NCBI RefSeq assembly: GCF_018642165.1
Contig: NZ_JAHHZM010000017.1
Coordinates: 38,469-102,468 of the forward strand
Direction: 5' to 3'
DNA length: 64,000 nucleotides
Origin: Echinicola shivajiensis
Lineage (GTDB): Bacteria; Bacteroidota; Bacteroidia; Cytophagales; Cyclobacteriaceae
The notes under the pieces were generated by a model. The model was not told the origin of the DNA, did no database searches, and was given only the letters and a program-made list of their open reading frames with translations. Below are positions 51,140 through 59,703 of this stretch, piece after piece. The position numbers and the translations under genes are program-made. How positions within the stretch are numbered: position 1 is the first letter of the stretch; every line of letters begins with the position of its first letter.

Positions 51140-52212
51140 ATTATAAGATCGTAAGATTAAATACAGCCGCCAAGAGTGAGATCAAATCTTCGGTGCTGAT
51201 AATCTATACAGGAGGAACCCTAGGGATGGCCTATGATGATGAAGGCTCTTTGGTGCCCTTTAATTTTGGACAGATATTGGAGAAAATACCCAATTTGACC
51301 AATATGAATATTGCCATAACGGTAATTAGTTTTCCCGAGCCAATAGACTCCTCCAATGTAAACATGCAGCATTGGGTGGATATGGCCTACATTATATATG
51401 AGAACTACGATACCTATGATGGTTTTGTAGTACTTCATGGAACGGATACGATGGCTTATTCAGCTTCTATGTTGAGCTTCATGTTGAAGGGCTTGAGCAA
51501 GCCTGTGATTTTTACCGGTGCTCAATTGCCCATCAGTGCCATGCGTTCTGACGCCCGGGAAAATTTGATGACTTCATTGGAAATTGCCATTTCAAAGGCC
51601 AATGGGAAGCCTATTGTGCCAGAAGTGTGCATTTTCTTTAATCATATGCTTCTTAGGGGGAATAGAGCCAAGAAGATGCAGAGTGTCCATTTTGATGCTT
51701 TTGAATCAGAAAACTATCCTCCATTGGCAGAAGCTGGAATTGTAATCGATTTTAATTATGCCGCTATTAAGCCCTATAAGGAAGGGGTTCAATTAAAATA
51801 TCTTAACAAGCTGGATAAAAGTGTCATGATCTTGAAGCTTTTTCCAGGGATTACTTCCGAAGTCATGGATAGTTGTTTTAATACCAAAGGACTTAGGGGA
51901 GTGGTTATGGAAACTTATGGGTCCGGAAACAGTCCTACAGAAGCTTGGTTCGTGGAATGTGTTGAAAGAGCCGTAAAGAAAGGTATCATAATATTGAATG
52001 TGTCCCAGTGTAATGGAGGTAGAGTAATACAGGGAAGATATGAGACCAGTAAAGAGTTAAAGAGAATAGGAGTGTTAAGTGGAGGTGACATTACTTCAGA
52101 GGCGGCCATATGCAAAATGATGTTCTTGTTGGCCAATGAAACGGATGATGAACAAATAAGAAGGAAGCTGATTACTCCTATTGCAGGAGAGATGTCTTTG
52201 ACGAGTATTTAG
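51136..52212 (+). CDS. Type I L-asparaginase
   Basis: This 358-residue cytoplasmic enzyme hydrolyses asparagine to aspartate and ammonia. The catalytic threonines are in IIYTGGTLGMAYDDEG (about residues 24-39) and VVLHGTDTMAYSASML. PTEAWFVECVERAVKKGI and QCNGGRV follow, as in AnsA-type I enzymes. No signal peptide is present, so it is not the periplasmic type II enzyme. It is the last gene of the tatD-asparaginase pair. Confidence 0.91.
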   Translation: MNYKIVRLNTAAKSEIKSSVLIIYTGGTLGMAYDDEGSLVPFNFGQILEKIPNLTNMNIAITVISFPEPIDSSNVNMQHWVDMAYIIYENYDTYDGFVVLHGTDTMAYSASMLSFMLKGLSKPVIFTGAQLPISAMRSDARENLMTSLEIAISKANGKPIVPEVCIFFNHMLLRGNRAKKMQSVHFDAFESENYPPLAEAGIVIDFNYAAIKPYKEGVQLKYLNKLDKSVMILKLFPGITSEVMDSCFNTKGLRGVVMETYGSGNSPTEAWFVECVERAVKKGIIILNVSQCNGGRVIQGRYETSKELKRIGVLSGGDITSEAAICKMMFLLANETDDEQIRRKLITPIAGEMSLTSI

Positions 52213-52327
52213 GATTTTAAGGTTAATTTTTCTGTTAAAAGCTTAAAGAAACTGAAAAAAATCTAAAAACATCAAGCATTTGATTTTCAGTCTCCTATTT
52301 TCAATAAATCTTGAAATACGTCTTCTA

Positions 52328-52355
52328 AACGCTTATTTTTGCTTAAATAAGCGTT
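52328..52355 (+). repeat. Inverted repeat after the asparaginase gene
   Basis: AACGCTTATTT and AAATAAGCGTT form an 11-base-pair stem with a 6-base loop. The T-rich tail (AGTTTATTTG) is weak, so this may be a poor terminator or an operator in front of the tRNA-Ser promoter. Confidence 0.5.
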
Positions 52356-52361
52356 AGTTTA

Positions 52362-52393
52362 TTTGCAGGAGGAAAATATTATATTTTTATTTG
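52362..52393 (+). promoter_or_regulatory. Promoter candidate for tRNA-Ser
   Basis: TTTG (52362-52365), 20 bases, then TTTATTTG (52386-52393), 7 of 8 to the -7 consensus. Transcription would start about 25 bases before the tRNA. Confidence 0.45.
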
Positions 52394-52419
52394 TCGCTTC
52401 GATTGTTAGCGAAGTATAC

Positions 52420-52507
52420 AGAGAGGTGTCCGAGCGGTCGAAGGAGCACGCCTGGAAAGCGTGTATACCCCTAAAGGGTATCGAGGGTTCGAATCCCTTC
52501 CTCTCTG
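52420..52507 (+). tRNA. tRNA-Ser (GGA)
   Basis: An 88-base tRNA with acceptor AGAGAGG / CCTCTCT, a D-arm with GAGCGGTCGAA loop, and anticodon stem CACGC / GCGTG with loop CTGGAAA. The anticodon GGA is at 52454-52456. A long variable arm (TACCCCTAAAGGGTA) is present, as expected for tRNA-Ser. The T-arm is GAGGG TTCGAAT CCCTT. The discriminator is G and the CCA end is not fully encoded. Confidence 0.96.
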
Positions 52508-52807
52508 CATTTTAATTTTGAATTTAGGCCAATTAAGCCACCGACAAGCCATTCGTTCTTTCTTTATTATCCTCTGATAGAGTAATTGGTACACTTAATC
52601 ATCCGTTCATAAGACTAAAGCTTTTTTAGTTTATGAAAAGTTAACTAACTTGTAGAGGAGTAAATAGAATAAGGTAGTGGATGGGTAGCTGAAAAAATTA
52701 TAGCAGCATCCCTTGTCATTTGATTTGAAAAAATTATATCTTTAAAAGCTCAATATTAAAATTAGAAACCGTTTAACCTTTATTTAAAGTCTATTAAAAA
52801 CTAAATT
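52508..52807. other. 300-base gap between tRNA-Ser and exbB
   Basis: No gene or clear tRNA/ncRNA is seen. A weak ACTAAA / TTTAGT dyad lies near 52612-52630. TATCTTTA near 52737-52744 resembles a -7 element, preceded at 21 bases by CTTG, and may serve exbB. Confidence 0.5.
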
Positions 52808-53623
52808 ATGAAAAAGTTAATCGCTTTGTTCATGCTTACCGGACTACTTCTATCTCCGGTTATCACAAAAGCACAGGATGCCACAGAAGATGCTTCTGCT
52901 GAAGACACTACTGAAATGGCAATGGAAGAAGAAGCAGTTGAGGAACCTGCACCAGTTGTTGCAGACGACGAGATTGTAGTGGAAGATCAACCATTCCATC
53001 AAGTAATCAAAGACAAGTTTATTGAAGGTGATCCTACTTTCATGACTCCAGTATTGATTTGTTTGATTTTGGGTCTTGCAGTAGCTCTTGAAAGAATCAT
53101 TACCCTTAACCTTTCAACTACTAACACTAAAAAGCTTCTTGCAAAAGTTGAAGATGCTCTAGATCAAGGTGGAATTGAAGCGGCTAAAGACGTTACAAAA
53201 AGCACTAAAGGTCCAGTTGCCTCTATCTTTACACAAGGCTTGATGAGATACTCAGAAGGTATCGAGATGGTTGAAAAGTCTATCATCGCTTACGGTTCTG
53301 TAGAAATGGGTCGTTTGGAAAAAGGTTTGGTATGGATTTCCCTATTCATCTCTCTTGCTCCAATGCTTGGTTTCATGGGTACTGTAATTGGTATGATTGG
53401 AGCCTTCGATTCAATTGAAGCAGCTGGTGATATCTCTCCTTCTTTGGTAGCAGGTGGTATTAAAATCGCCCTTTTGACTACTGTAGCAGGTTTGATCGTT
53501 GCGATTATCCTACAGTTGTTCTACAACTACTGTGTAGCTAAAATCGATTCATTGGTGAACGATATGGAGGATGCCTCTATCACTTTGGTTGATATCCTTG
53601 TAAAGCATAAATTGACTAAGTAA
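52808..53623 (+). CDS. exbB: MotA/TolQ/ExbB proton channel protein with signal peptide and acidic linker
   Basis: This 271-residue protein starts with a signal peptide (about 1-22, ending VITKAQ). A very acidic stretch follows (about 23-65, many Glu and Ala). The ExbB/TolQ core comes next: a membrane helix near 78-100, then SIIAYGSVEMGRLEKGL, and two helices with LGFMGTVIGMIGAFDSIEAAG and GIKIALLTTVAGLIVAI. The core Thr and polar channel residues are present. It should work with the two ExbD proteins to power a TonB-like process. Ordinary ExbB lacks the acidic exported linker, so the N-terminus is distinctive for this group. Confidence 0.9.
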   Translation: MKKLIALFMLTGLLLSPVITKAQDATEDASAEDTTEMAMEEEAVEEPAPVVADDEIVVEDQPFHQVIKDKFIEGDPTFMTPVLICLILGLAVALERIITLNLSTTNTKKLLAKVEDALDQGGIEAAKDVTKSTKGPVASIFTQGLMRYSEGIEMVEKSIIAYGSVEMGRLEKGLVWISLFISLAPMLGFMGTVIGMIGAFDSIEAAGDISPSLVAGGIKIALLTTVAGLIVAIILQLFYNYCVAKIDSLVNDMEDASITLVDILVKHKLTK

Positions 53624-53682
53624 TAGTCAAGCCTTGCTTTAACAATAAAATTATTTATTAACCAACCAAAGAACTAAACGAT

Positions 53683-54012
53683 ATGGATTCTTACGATATC
53701 ATGCTATATGTAAGTTATGCATTGATCGGATTCGGAGTGTTATTTGCAATAGTAATGCCTCTAATCAAATCAATTGATAACCCAAAAAGTTTGCTAAAGA
53801 TAGGTGTCGGTGTAATTGGTGTTGCGGTATTGTTCTTTGTTGCCTACTCAGTGTCTGGTGACGAGGTATTGCCTAAATTCGCAGTTGAACCGTTCAACCT
53901 GACTCCAGGAGCTTCAAAAGCTGTTGGTGGAATATTGCTAACTACTTATGTACTTTTCGGACTTTCATTAGTAGGAATTGTATATACGGAATTAAGTAAA
54001 ATTATAAAGTAA
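53683..54012 (+). CDS. Small three-helix membrane protein between exbB and exbD
   Basis: This 109-residue protein has three membrane helices (about 7-28, 36-56 and 86-106). The middle loop contains SGDEVLPKFAVEPFNLTPGASK. Its position between exbB and exbD, within about 60 and 6 bases, points to a role in the same complex. I do not recognise a named family; its place in the cluster is common in Cytophagales as far as I recall. Confidence 0.72.
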   Translation: MDSYDIMLYVSYALIGFGVLFAIVMPLIKSIDNPKSLLKIGVGVIGVAVLFFVAYSVSGDEVLPKFAVEPFNLTPGASKAVGGILLTTYVLFGLSLVGIVYTELSKIIK

Positions 54013-54018
54013 TTTACG

Positions 54019-54654
54019 ATGGCAAGAAAGAAAAACCGAATGAGTCAGGAGGTAAATGCAGGTTCCATGGCGGATATCGCCTTCTTGCTACTTATCTTCT
54101 TTCTTGTAACAACTACAATTGCTTCTGACAAAGGTATCACTAACATCTTGCCTCCAAAGCAAGACCCTAACGTGCCACCACCTGATATTAAAAAGAATGA
54201 AAGAAATATCTTTAAGATATTAGTCAACTCCAATGACCAATTATTGGTTGAAGGAGATTTCAGGGAGAATTCAGAGGGTTTGGATCAGGAAGTAAAGGAA
54301 TTCGTCATGAACTTCGGGAATCCTGATCAAGAGAATGTGGATCTATACAATAGCCTTCCTCCTTCATTGAAAGGAATGTCTGCTAAAGATCCTGAGTCTT
54401 CAGACCACCCCAATGAAGCGGTAGTGTCAATAAAAACAGATCGTGGTACTAGCTATGAGTTATATTTGGAAGTACTTGATTTGGTAAAGAAAGCTTATTT
54501 TGAAATCTATGCCGAAAGAGTAGGTTTGACTGCAGATGAATACAGGGCATTGTCCAGTAGAGATGCTGCAGAAAAAGAACTGATGCAAAGAGGAAAAGAA
54601 AACATTCCTATGGCGATTTCAATTGCTGAACCAGATAAAACAGGAGGAGAATAA
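54019..54654 (+). CDS. exbD: ExbD/TolR biopolymer transport protein (first copy)
   Basis: This 211-residue protein has a short basic cytoplasmic start, one membrane helix and a periplasmic domain. The ExbD core is NAGSMADIAFLLLIFFLVTTT (about residues 13-33), with the conserved Asp (MADIAF) in the helix. The long periplasmic part (about 40-211) contains VSIKTDRGTSYELYLEVLDLVKKAY, ending SIAEPDKTGGE. It would form the proton-driven stator with ExbB. The second ExbD gene begins 2 bases after its stop. Confidence 0.9.
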   Translation: MARKKNRMSQEVNAGSMADIAFLLLIFFLVTTTIASDKGITNILPPKQDPNVPPPDIKKNERNIFKILVNSNDQLLVEGDFRENSEGLDQEVKEFVMNFGNPDQENVDLYNSLPPSLKGMSAKDPESSDHPNEAVVSIKTDRGTSYELYLEVLDLVKKAYFEIYAERVGLTADEYRALSSRDAAEKELMQRGKENIPMAISIAEPDKTGGE

Positions 54655-54656
54655 TT

Positions 54657-55115
54657 ATGGCAAAGTTTAAGAAAAAAACAAAGACCGAAGAGAACATTCC
54701 TACGTCAGCCTTGCCGGATATTATCTTCATGCTTCTTTTCTTCTTCATGGTAACTACTGTATTGAGAGAGCAGGAACTTTTGGTAGAACAAAAGCTTCCT
54801 CAAGCTACTCAGTTGCAAAAATTGGAAAAGAAATCTTTGATATCTTATCTATATGTGGGTAAGCCTAAGAACACTTCACTTTACGGTACAGAGCCAAGAG
54901 TGCAGGCAAATGATGCTTTGATAACTACAAATGACATCTTGCTTTGGGTGAACCAGGAAAAAGATAATTTATCAGAAGCAGAAAGAGACCAGATTACCAT
55001 TTCCCTTAAAGCAGATAGGGACGTTAAGATGGGACCGATTGCTGATATTCAGTTAGAGCTTAGAGAAGCTGATGCTAGAAAAGTACTTTATGCATCAGTT
55101 GGAAAAGTAAAATAA
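54657..55115 (+). CDS. exbD: ExbD/TolR biopolymer transport protein (second copy)
   Basis: This 152-residue paralogue has IPTSALPDIIFMLLFFFMVTT (about residues 13-33), again with an Asp (ALPDII). A shorter periplasmic domain follows, ending LREADARKVLYASVGKVK. Paired ExbD genes are typical of Bacteroidota. The transcription unit ends with the terminator at 55140. Confidence 0.9.
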   Translation: MAKFKKKTKTEENIPTSALPDIIFMLLFFFMVTTVLREQELLVEQKLPQATQLQKLEKKSLISYLYVGKPKNTSLYGTEPRVQANDALITTNDILLWVNQEKDNLSEAERDQITISLKADRDVKMGPIADIQLELREADARKVLYASVGKVK

Positions 55116-55139
55116 TATTTGATAATATCAATATTTTGA

Positions 55140-55175
55140 AAAAGCTACCTTAGTAACTAGGGTAGCTTTTTTTTG
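55140..55175 (+). terminator. Terminator after the exbB-exbD cluster
   Basis: AAAAGCTACC and GGTAGCTTTT form a 10-base-pair stem with an 11-base loop, followed by TTTTG. Confidence 0.82.
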
Positions 55176-55195
55176 TTAATCCAAGAGAAAATTCA

Positions 55196-56494
55196 ATGTC
55201 AAAGAGTAAGAAGAAGACGCACTTTGCCTGGGCAATGTATGATTGGGCCAATTCTGTGTATAGTTTGGTCATTACCTCAACTATTTTTCCTGTTTATTAC
55301 AATAATGTGACTCAAACTGATTCCGATAATGATTTGGTTTCCTTTTTTGGATTTGAAGTGGTCAACACGGTGTTGTATTCTTGGTCCATTTCTTTTTCTT
55401 TTCTTGTTATTGCGGTTTTATCTCCGTTATTGTCTGGGATGGCGGACTCTGGGGGTAAGAAGCTTACCTTTATGAAGATATTTGCCACATTGGGTTCATT
55501 GTCATGCATGGCGTTGTTCTTTTTTGATGGTTCTAATTTGGAGTTTGGAATAATATGTAGTGTTCTGGCAAGTATAGGATATGCAGGTAGTATAGTGTTT
55601 TATAATGCGTTTCTTCCAGAAATTAGTAGTGTGGATGAATATGATATGCTTAGTGCGAAAGGTTTTGCATTGGGGTATATTGGGAGTGTAATTCTTTTGG
55701 TGATAAATCTATTAATGATACAGGTGCCAGAATTATTTTATATTAGTGATGGAGGAGAAGCTGCAAGGTTGTCATTTTTGTTGACAGGATTGTGGTGGTT
55801 AGGATTTTCTATGATCCCATTTAGTGTGCTTGAAGACAATCCTTACGGCAGAAGATATGATAGGTCCTTATTATTGTCGGGCTATAGGGAGATCAGGTCC
55901 GTTTTTAAGTAGATTAAAGGTGAAATTCAATTGAAAAGGTTTCTACTTTCCTTTTGGTTTTACAGCATGGGTGTTCAAACGGTGATGTATATGGCTGCTT
56001 CTTTTGGTGATAAAGAATTAGAGCTTGCTGGAGATAAATTAATATTGACCATTCTTATTATTCAAATAGTAGCGATATTGGGTAGTTACTTGTTCGCCTT
56101 TATATCCATGAAAAAAGGAAATAAGTTAGCTTTGGTAAGCATGGTTGTTATTTGGGTCTTGATATGTTTTGCTGCATATTTTGTGTATACCGAATATCAA
56201 TTTTATGCTTTGGCTTTTGTAGTAGGTATGGTTATGGGAGGAATACAATCGATTTCACGATCTTCTTATTCCAAGCTAATACCTGAGGAAACGGTAGATC
56301 ATGCCTCATACTTCAGCTTCTATGATGTTACAGAGAAAATTGCGATTGTTTTAGGGACATTCTCTTATGGCTTGATTGAGCAATTTACAGGCAGTATGCG
56401 GGTTAGCTCTTTAGTTTTAGGTATATTTTTTGTAGTTGGTCTAGTCTTTCTGTTGCGGATGAGGTTTCCAAGTCATAAATTGCTTAAAGTTTAA
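55196..56494 (+). pseudogene. UMF1-type MFS transporter interrupted by an in-frame TAG
   Basis: The 432-codon frame carries an MFS transporter of the UMF1 family (Atg22-like). The N-terminal AMYDWANSVYSLVITSTIFPVYY is typical and 11-12 membrane helices span the whole. A single TAG (55910-55912) interrupts it after RSVFK. The sequence then continues in the same frame with IKGEIQLKRFLLSF, as the family expects, so a CAG-to-TAG change is the simplest history. Two separate products (about 238 and at most 187 residues) would each be half a transporter. Readthrough, reversion or a sequencing error are the alternatives. Substrate is unknown. Confidence 0.82.
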
Positions 56495-56505
56495 TAAATA
56501 TTATA

Positions 56506-58014
56506 ATGCTTGAAATTATTTCTGGTACTTCTGTGAAAAAACTGGATGCGGATTTTATACACGATAAGGGGATATCATCTCATCGCTTAATGGAGTACGC
56601 TGCAACAGCCTTTTGTGATTTTTTTGAAAAGAACTTTCATCGAAATGATAAAGTGGGGATTTTTTGTGGACATGGAAATAATGGAGGAGATGGATTGGCT
56701 ATCGCAAGGCTTCTTTGGAGAAAAGGCTATGATGTTATGGTCTTTTTTATTGGTGATTATGTTAAGGCGAGCGCCGATTGTAGATTGAACAAGGAATTGT
56801 TACCTGATAAACTCCCTTCTGTTACAGTTTGCGACGAGCGTATCAAGTTGATAGATTATGACTTTCACGTTTTGATTGATGCAATACTAGGTATTGGAGT
56901 AAACAGACCATTGGATGGGCTTTATCTAGATCTTGTAAGCAAGCTTAATAGGATTGAAGATGCTACGCGAATAGCAGTGGATATACCATCTGGCCTTCCT
57001 TCTGATGGCTGTTTAGTAGGAGAAGCGTTTAAGGCAGATATTACAGTAAGTTTTCAGTTTCCTAAATATTCTCTTTTGTTTCCAGAGCATGCAGAAAACG
57101 TAGGTAAGCTCAAAGTTGTGAATATAGGGATTGAACAGCCATTTTTTGGTCAGTTTTCTGAAGGGAAATATTTTTTACAATACAAGGATATTAAACATAG
57201 GCATAAATCATTTAATAGATTTGCTCATAAGGGTGATTTCGGGAAAGTTTTGCTAGTTGGTGGGAGTTATGGGAAAATGGGTGCCATCCGGATGAGTTCT
57301 GAAGCAGCCATGAGGACAGGTAGTGGGTTAGTAACCTGCTTAAGTCCTAAATGTGGTGTTGCTGTATTACAGTCCGGTTTGCCAGAGCTTATGGTGATTG
57401 CTTCTAAGGATGAGGAGTATTTGAGTGATTTTGAACATGCAGAGCTTGATAATTACGATGCTATAGGCTTGGGTCCTGGCATGGGAACCCAAGAAATTAC
57501 AGCAAGTTTGTTAAAAGGAATTTTGAAGAATTATTCAGGTCCTATGGTAATAGATGCTGATGGAATTAATATTTTAGCGAAGCATAAGTACCTTTTGCCA
57601 TTGTTGAGGGAAAATATAATTCTTACTCCACATATTAAAGAGTTTGAACGCTTAGTTGGAGCTTGTGAAAATCATCAGATTAGATTGAAAAAGGCAAAAG
57701 AATTTGCTCAAAAATATAGTTGTTATTTGGTGTTAAAGGGCGCTCATACCGCGGTTAACTTACCAGACGGGAAGCAATATTTTAATTCGAGCGGAAACCA
57801 ATACTTGGCCACTGGAGGGACAGGGGATGTGCTTACAGGTATGATTACATCATTTCTGGGGCAAGGCTATTGTGCTGAAGATGCAGCCTTGTGTGGAGTA
57901 TATCAGCATGGAGTTGCTGGGGAGTTGGCTTCTGCTAAGAAGTTGAGAGGAACCATTGCCTCGGATGTTATTAAGGCTATTCCAAAGAGTTTCGTGAAAT
58001 TAAGGATTAAATAA
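56506..58014 (+). CDS. nnrDE: Bifunctional NAD(P)H-hydrate epimerase / dehydratase
   Basis: This 502-residue fusion repairs hydrated NAD(P)H. The N-terminal YjeF_N part (about 1-215) shows VGIFCGHGNNGGDGLAIARLL, IDAILGIGVNRPL and VDIPSGLPSDG. The C-terminal ribokinase-like part (about 225-500) shows HKGDFGKVLLVGGSYGKMGA, GLGPGMGTQE, VIDADGIN, LTPHIKEFERL and GTGDVLTGMITSF. It dehydrates the S-form with ADP or ATP. The gene shares a terminator with asnS at the convergent end. Confidence 0.94.
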   Translation: MLEIISGTSVKKLDADFIHDKGISSHRLMEYAATAFCDFFEKNFHRNDKVGIFCGHGNNGGDGLAIARLLWRKGYDVMVFFIGDYVKASADCRLNKELLPDKLPSVTVCDERIKLIDYDFHVLIDAILGIGVNRPLDGLYLDLVSKLNRIEDATRIAVDIPSGLPSDGCLVGEAFKADITVSFQFPKYSLLFPEHAENVGKLKVVNIGIEQPFFGQFSEGKYFLQYKDIKHRHKSFNRFAHKGDFGKVLLVGGSYGKMGAIRMSSEAAMRTGSGLVTCLSPKCGVAVLQSGLPELMVIASKDEEYLSDFEHAELDNYDAIGLGPGMGTQEITASLLKGILKNYSGPMVIDADGINILAKHKYLLPLLRENIILTPHIKEFERLVGACENHQIRLKKAKEFAQKYSCYLVLKGAHTAVNLPDGKQYFNSSGNQYLATGGTGDVLTGMITSFLGQGYCAEDAALCGVYQHGVAGELASAKKLRGTIASDVIKAIPKSFVKLRIK

Positions 58015-58048
58015 AAAATGTCCCTTGAATCTTCAAGGGACATTTTTT
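58013..58048. terminator. Bidirectional terminator between nnrDE and asnS
   Basis: AAAAAATGTCCCTTGAA and TTCAAGGGACATTTTTT form a perfect 17-base-pair palindrome-like stem with a 2-base centre (TC). It overlaps the end of the nnrDE stop and serves both convergent genes. Confidence 0.85.
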
Positions 58049-58050
58049 AT

Positions 58051-59502
58051 TTAAAATTCTGCATTTCCTGGAGTTCTTGGGAATGCTATTACGTCTCTTA
58101 TATTTCCCATTCCAGTAACAAACTGAACCATTCTTTCGAAACCAAGGCCAAAACCTGAATGTGGAGTTGCTCCGAATCTACGGGTGTCAAGGTACCAGTA
58201 AAGTTCTTCCTGAGGAATGTTCATTTCATCCATTCTATTTGTCAGCTTTTCTAGGTTCTCCTCTCTTTGCGAACCACCGACAATCTCTCCGATTCCCGGG
58301 AAAAGTATGTCCATAGCTGCAACGGTCTTTCCATCTTCATTTTGCTTCATGTAGAAAGCTTTGATCTCTTTTGGATAATCAGTTAGAATAACCGGTTTTT
58401 TGAAGTGCTTTTCTACCAAGAACCTTTCATGCTCAGACTGTAGATCTGCACCCCAACCTTCAATTAAATATTTGAATTTCTTTTTCTTGTTTGGTTTTGA
58501 ATTCCTTAAAATTTCGATGGCTTCAGTGTAAGTGAGCCTTTCAAATTCATGCTCTACCACAAATTGAAGTCTTTCTAAGAGTCCCATCTCTGCCCTTTCA
58601 TTGGCAGGTTTCTTTGCGTTTTCCTCGGCTGCTCTTTTATCCAAGAAATCAAGATCATCTTTGCAGTTTTCCATGGCATAAGAGATAATATACTTGAGGA
58701 AATCTTCTGCTAGATCCTGGTTGTCCTCAGCATCATAAAATGCCATTTCAGGCTCGATCATCCAAAACTCAGCCAAGTGTCTGGTAGTGTTTGAGTTTTC
58801 AGCTCTGAAAGTAGGTCCAAATGTATAGATTTCAGAGAGAGCCATAGCTGCTAACTCACCCTCAAGCTGTCCAGAAACCGTTAGGTTGGTTTCTCTTTCA
58901 AAGAAATCTTCCTTATAGTCAATATCACCATTTTCTGTCAATGGTGGGTTTTTTAAGTCTAGGGTTGTGACCTTAAATGTTTCTCCAGCACCCTCTGCAT
59001 CGGAAGCAGTAATAATAGGTGTATGGATATAGAAGAACCCTTTGTTGTTGAAATATTGGTTGACAGCAAAAGCCAAGGCATGCCTAACTCTAAATACAGC
59101 GCCAAAAGTATTTGTTCTCATTCTTAGGTGGGCAATGTCCCTAAGAAATTCCATTGAATGTTTTTTTGGCTGCAAAGGGTACTTTTCAGGATCAGCTTCA
59201 CCTAAAACTTCAATGGCGTCTGCGGCAAGTTCAGAAACTTGGCCTGATCCTTGTGATGCGACAACTTGGCCAGTAACTTTAATACAGGCGCCAGTGGTAA
59301 TTCTTCTAAGAATATCTTCGCTTATGACATTCGGGTCAGCGACAATTTGATAGTTTTGGATGACAGAGCCATCGTTAAGGGCAATGAAAGAAACGCTTTT
59401 ATTACTTCTTTTAGTTCTGACCCAGCCCATTACAGTGGCTTTTTCACCAATAATATCATTGTCAAGCAAGAATTTAATCTTAGATCGTTTGTTGAATGCC
59501 AT
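58051..59502 (-). CDS. asnS: Asparaginyl-tRNA synthetase
   Basis: This 483-residue class IIb enzyme charges tRNA-Asn. The N-terminal anticodon OB-fold covers about residues 10-105 ([23 protein letters not shown]). Motif 1 has [22 protein letters not shown], motif 2 has [25 protein letters not shown], and motif 3 ends with [30 protein letters not shown]. The HLAEFWM(I/V)EPE pattern separates it from AspRS. An ample asparagine supply is consistent with the asparaginase nearby but not a link. Confidence 0.95.
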   Translation of the reverse strand: MAFNKRSKIKFLLDNDIIGEKATVMGWVRTKRSNKSVSFIALNDGSVIQNYQIVADPNVISEDILRRITTGACIKVTGQVVASQGSGQVSELAADAIEVLGEADPEKYPLQPKKHSMEFLRDIAHLRMRTNTFGAVFRVRHALAFAVNQYFNNKGFFYIHTPIITASDAEGAGETFKVTTLDLKNPPLTENGDIDYKEDFFERETNLTVSGQLEGELAAMALSEIYTFGPTFRAENSNTTRHLAEFWMIEPEMAFYDAEDNQDLAEDFLKYIISYAMENCKDDLDFLDKRAAEENAKKPANERAEMGLLERLQFVVEHEFERLTYTEAIEILRNSKPNKKKKFKYLIEGWGADLQSEHERFLVEKHFKKPVILTDYPKEIKAFYMKQNEDGKTVAAMDILFPGIGEIVGGSQREENLEKLTNRMDEMNIPQEELYWYLDTRRFGATPHSGFGLGFERMVQFVTGMGNIRDVIAFPRTPGNAEF

Positions 59503-59703
59503 AGGAATTGAATTTATGGTTTTACCCCTTAAAGGTAAGTTTGAATCATTGATTTAAAATGGAATGCAAAAAACGATATAATAAGCTTTTTATCAAAATT
59601 TTGCTGTAATTTCCTAAATTTGAATAATAATCGATGACCTTAATTTGGCTTGCCGAAAGTGGTGTTTAATTTTTAAGAAATAAGGAGTTCTAGAGTACGC
59701 GAT

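Noticed and set aside
52406..52594. A minus-strand frame over tRNA-Ser
   Set aside because: It is formed by the tRNA sequence itself.
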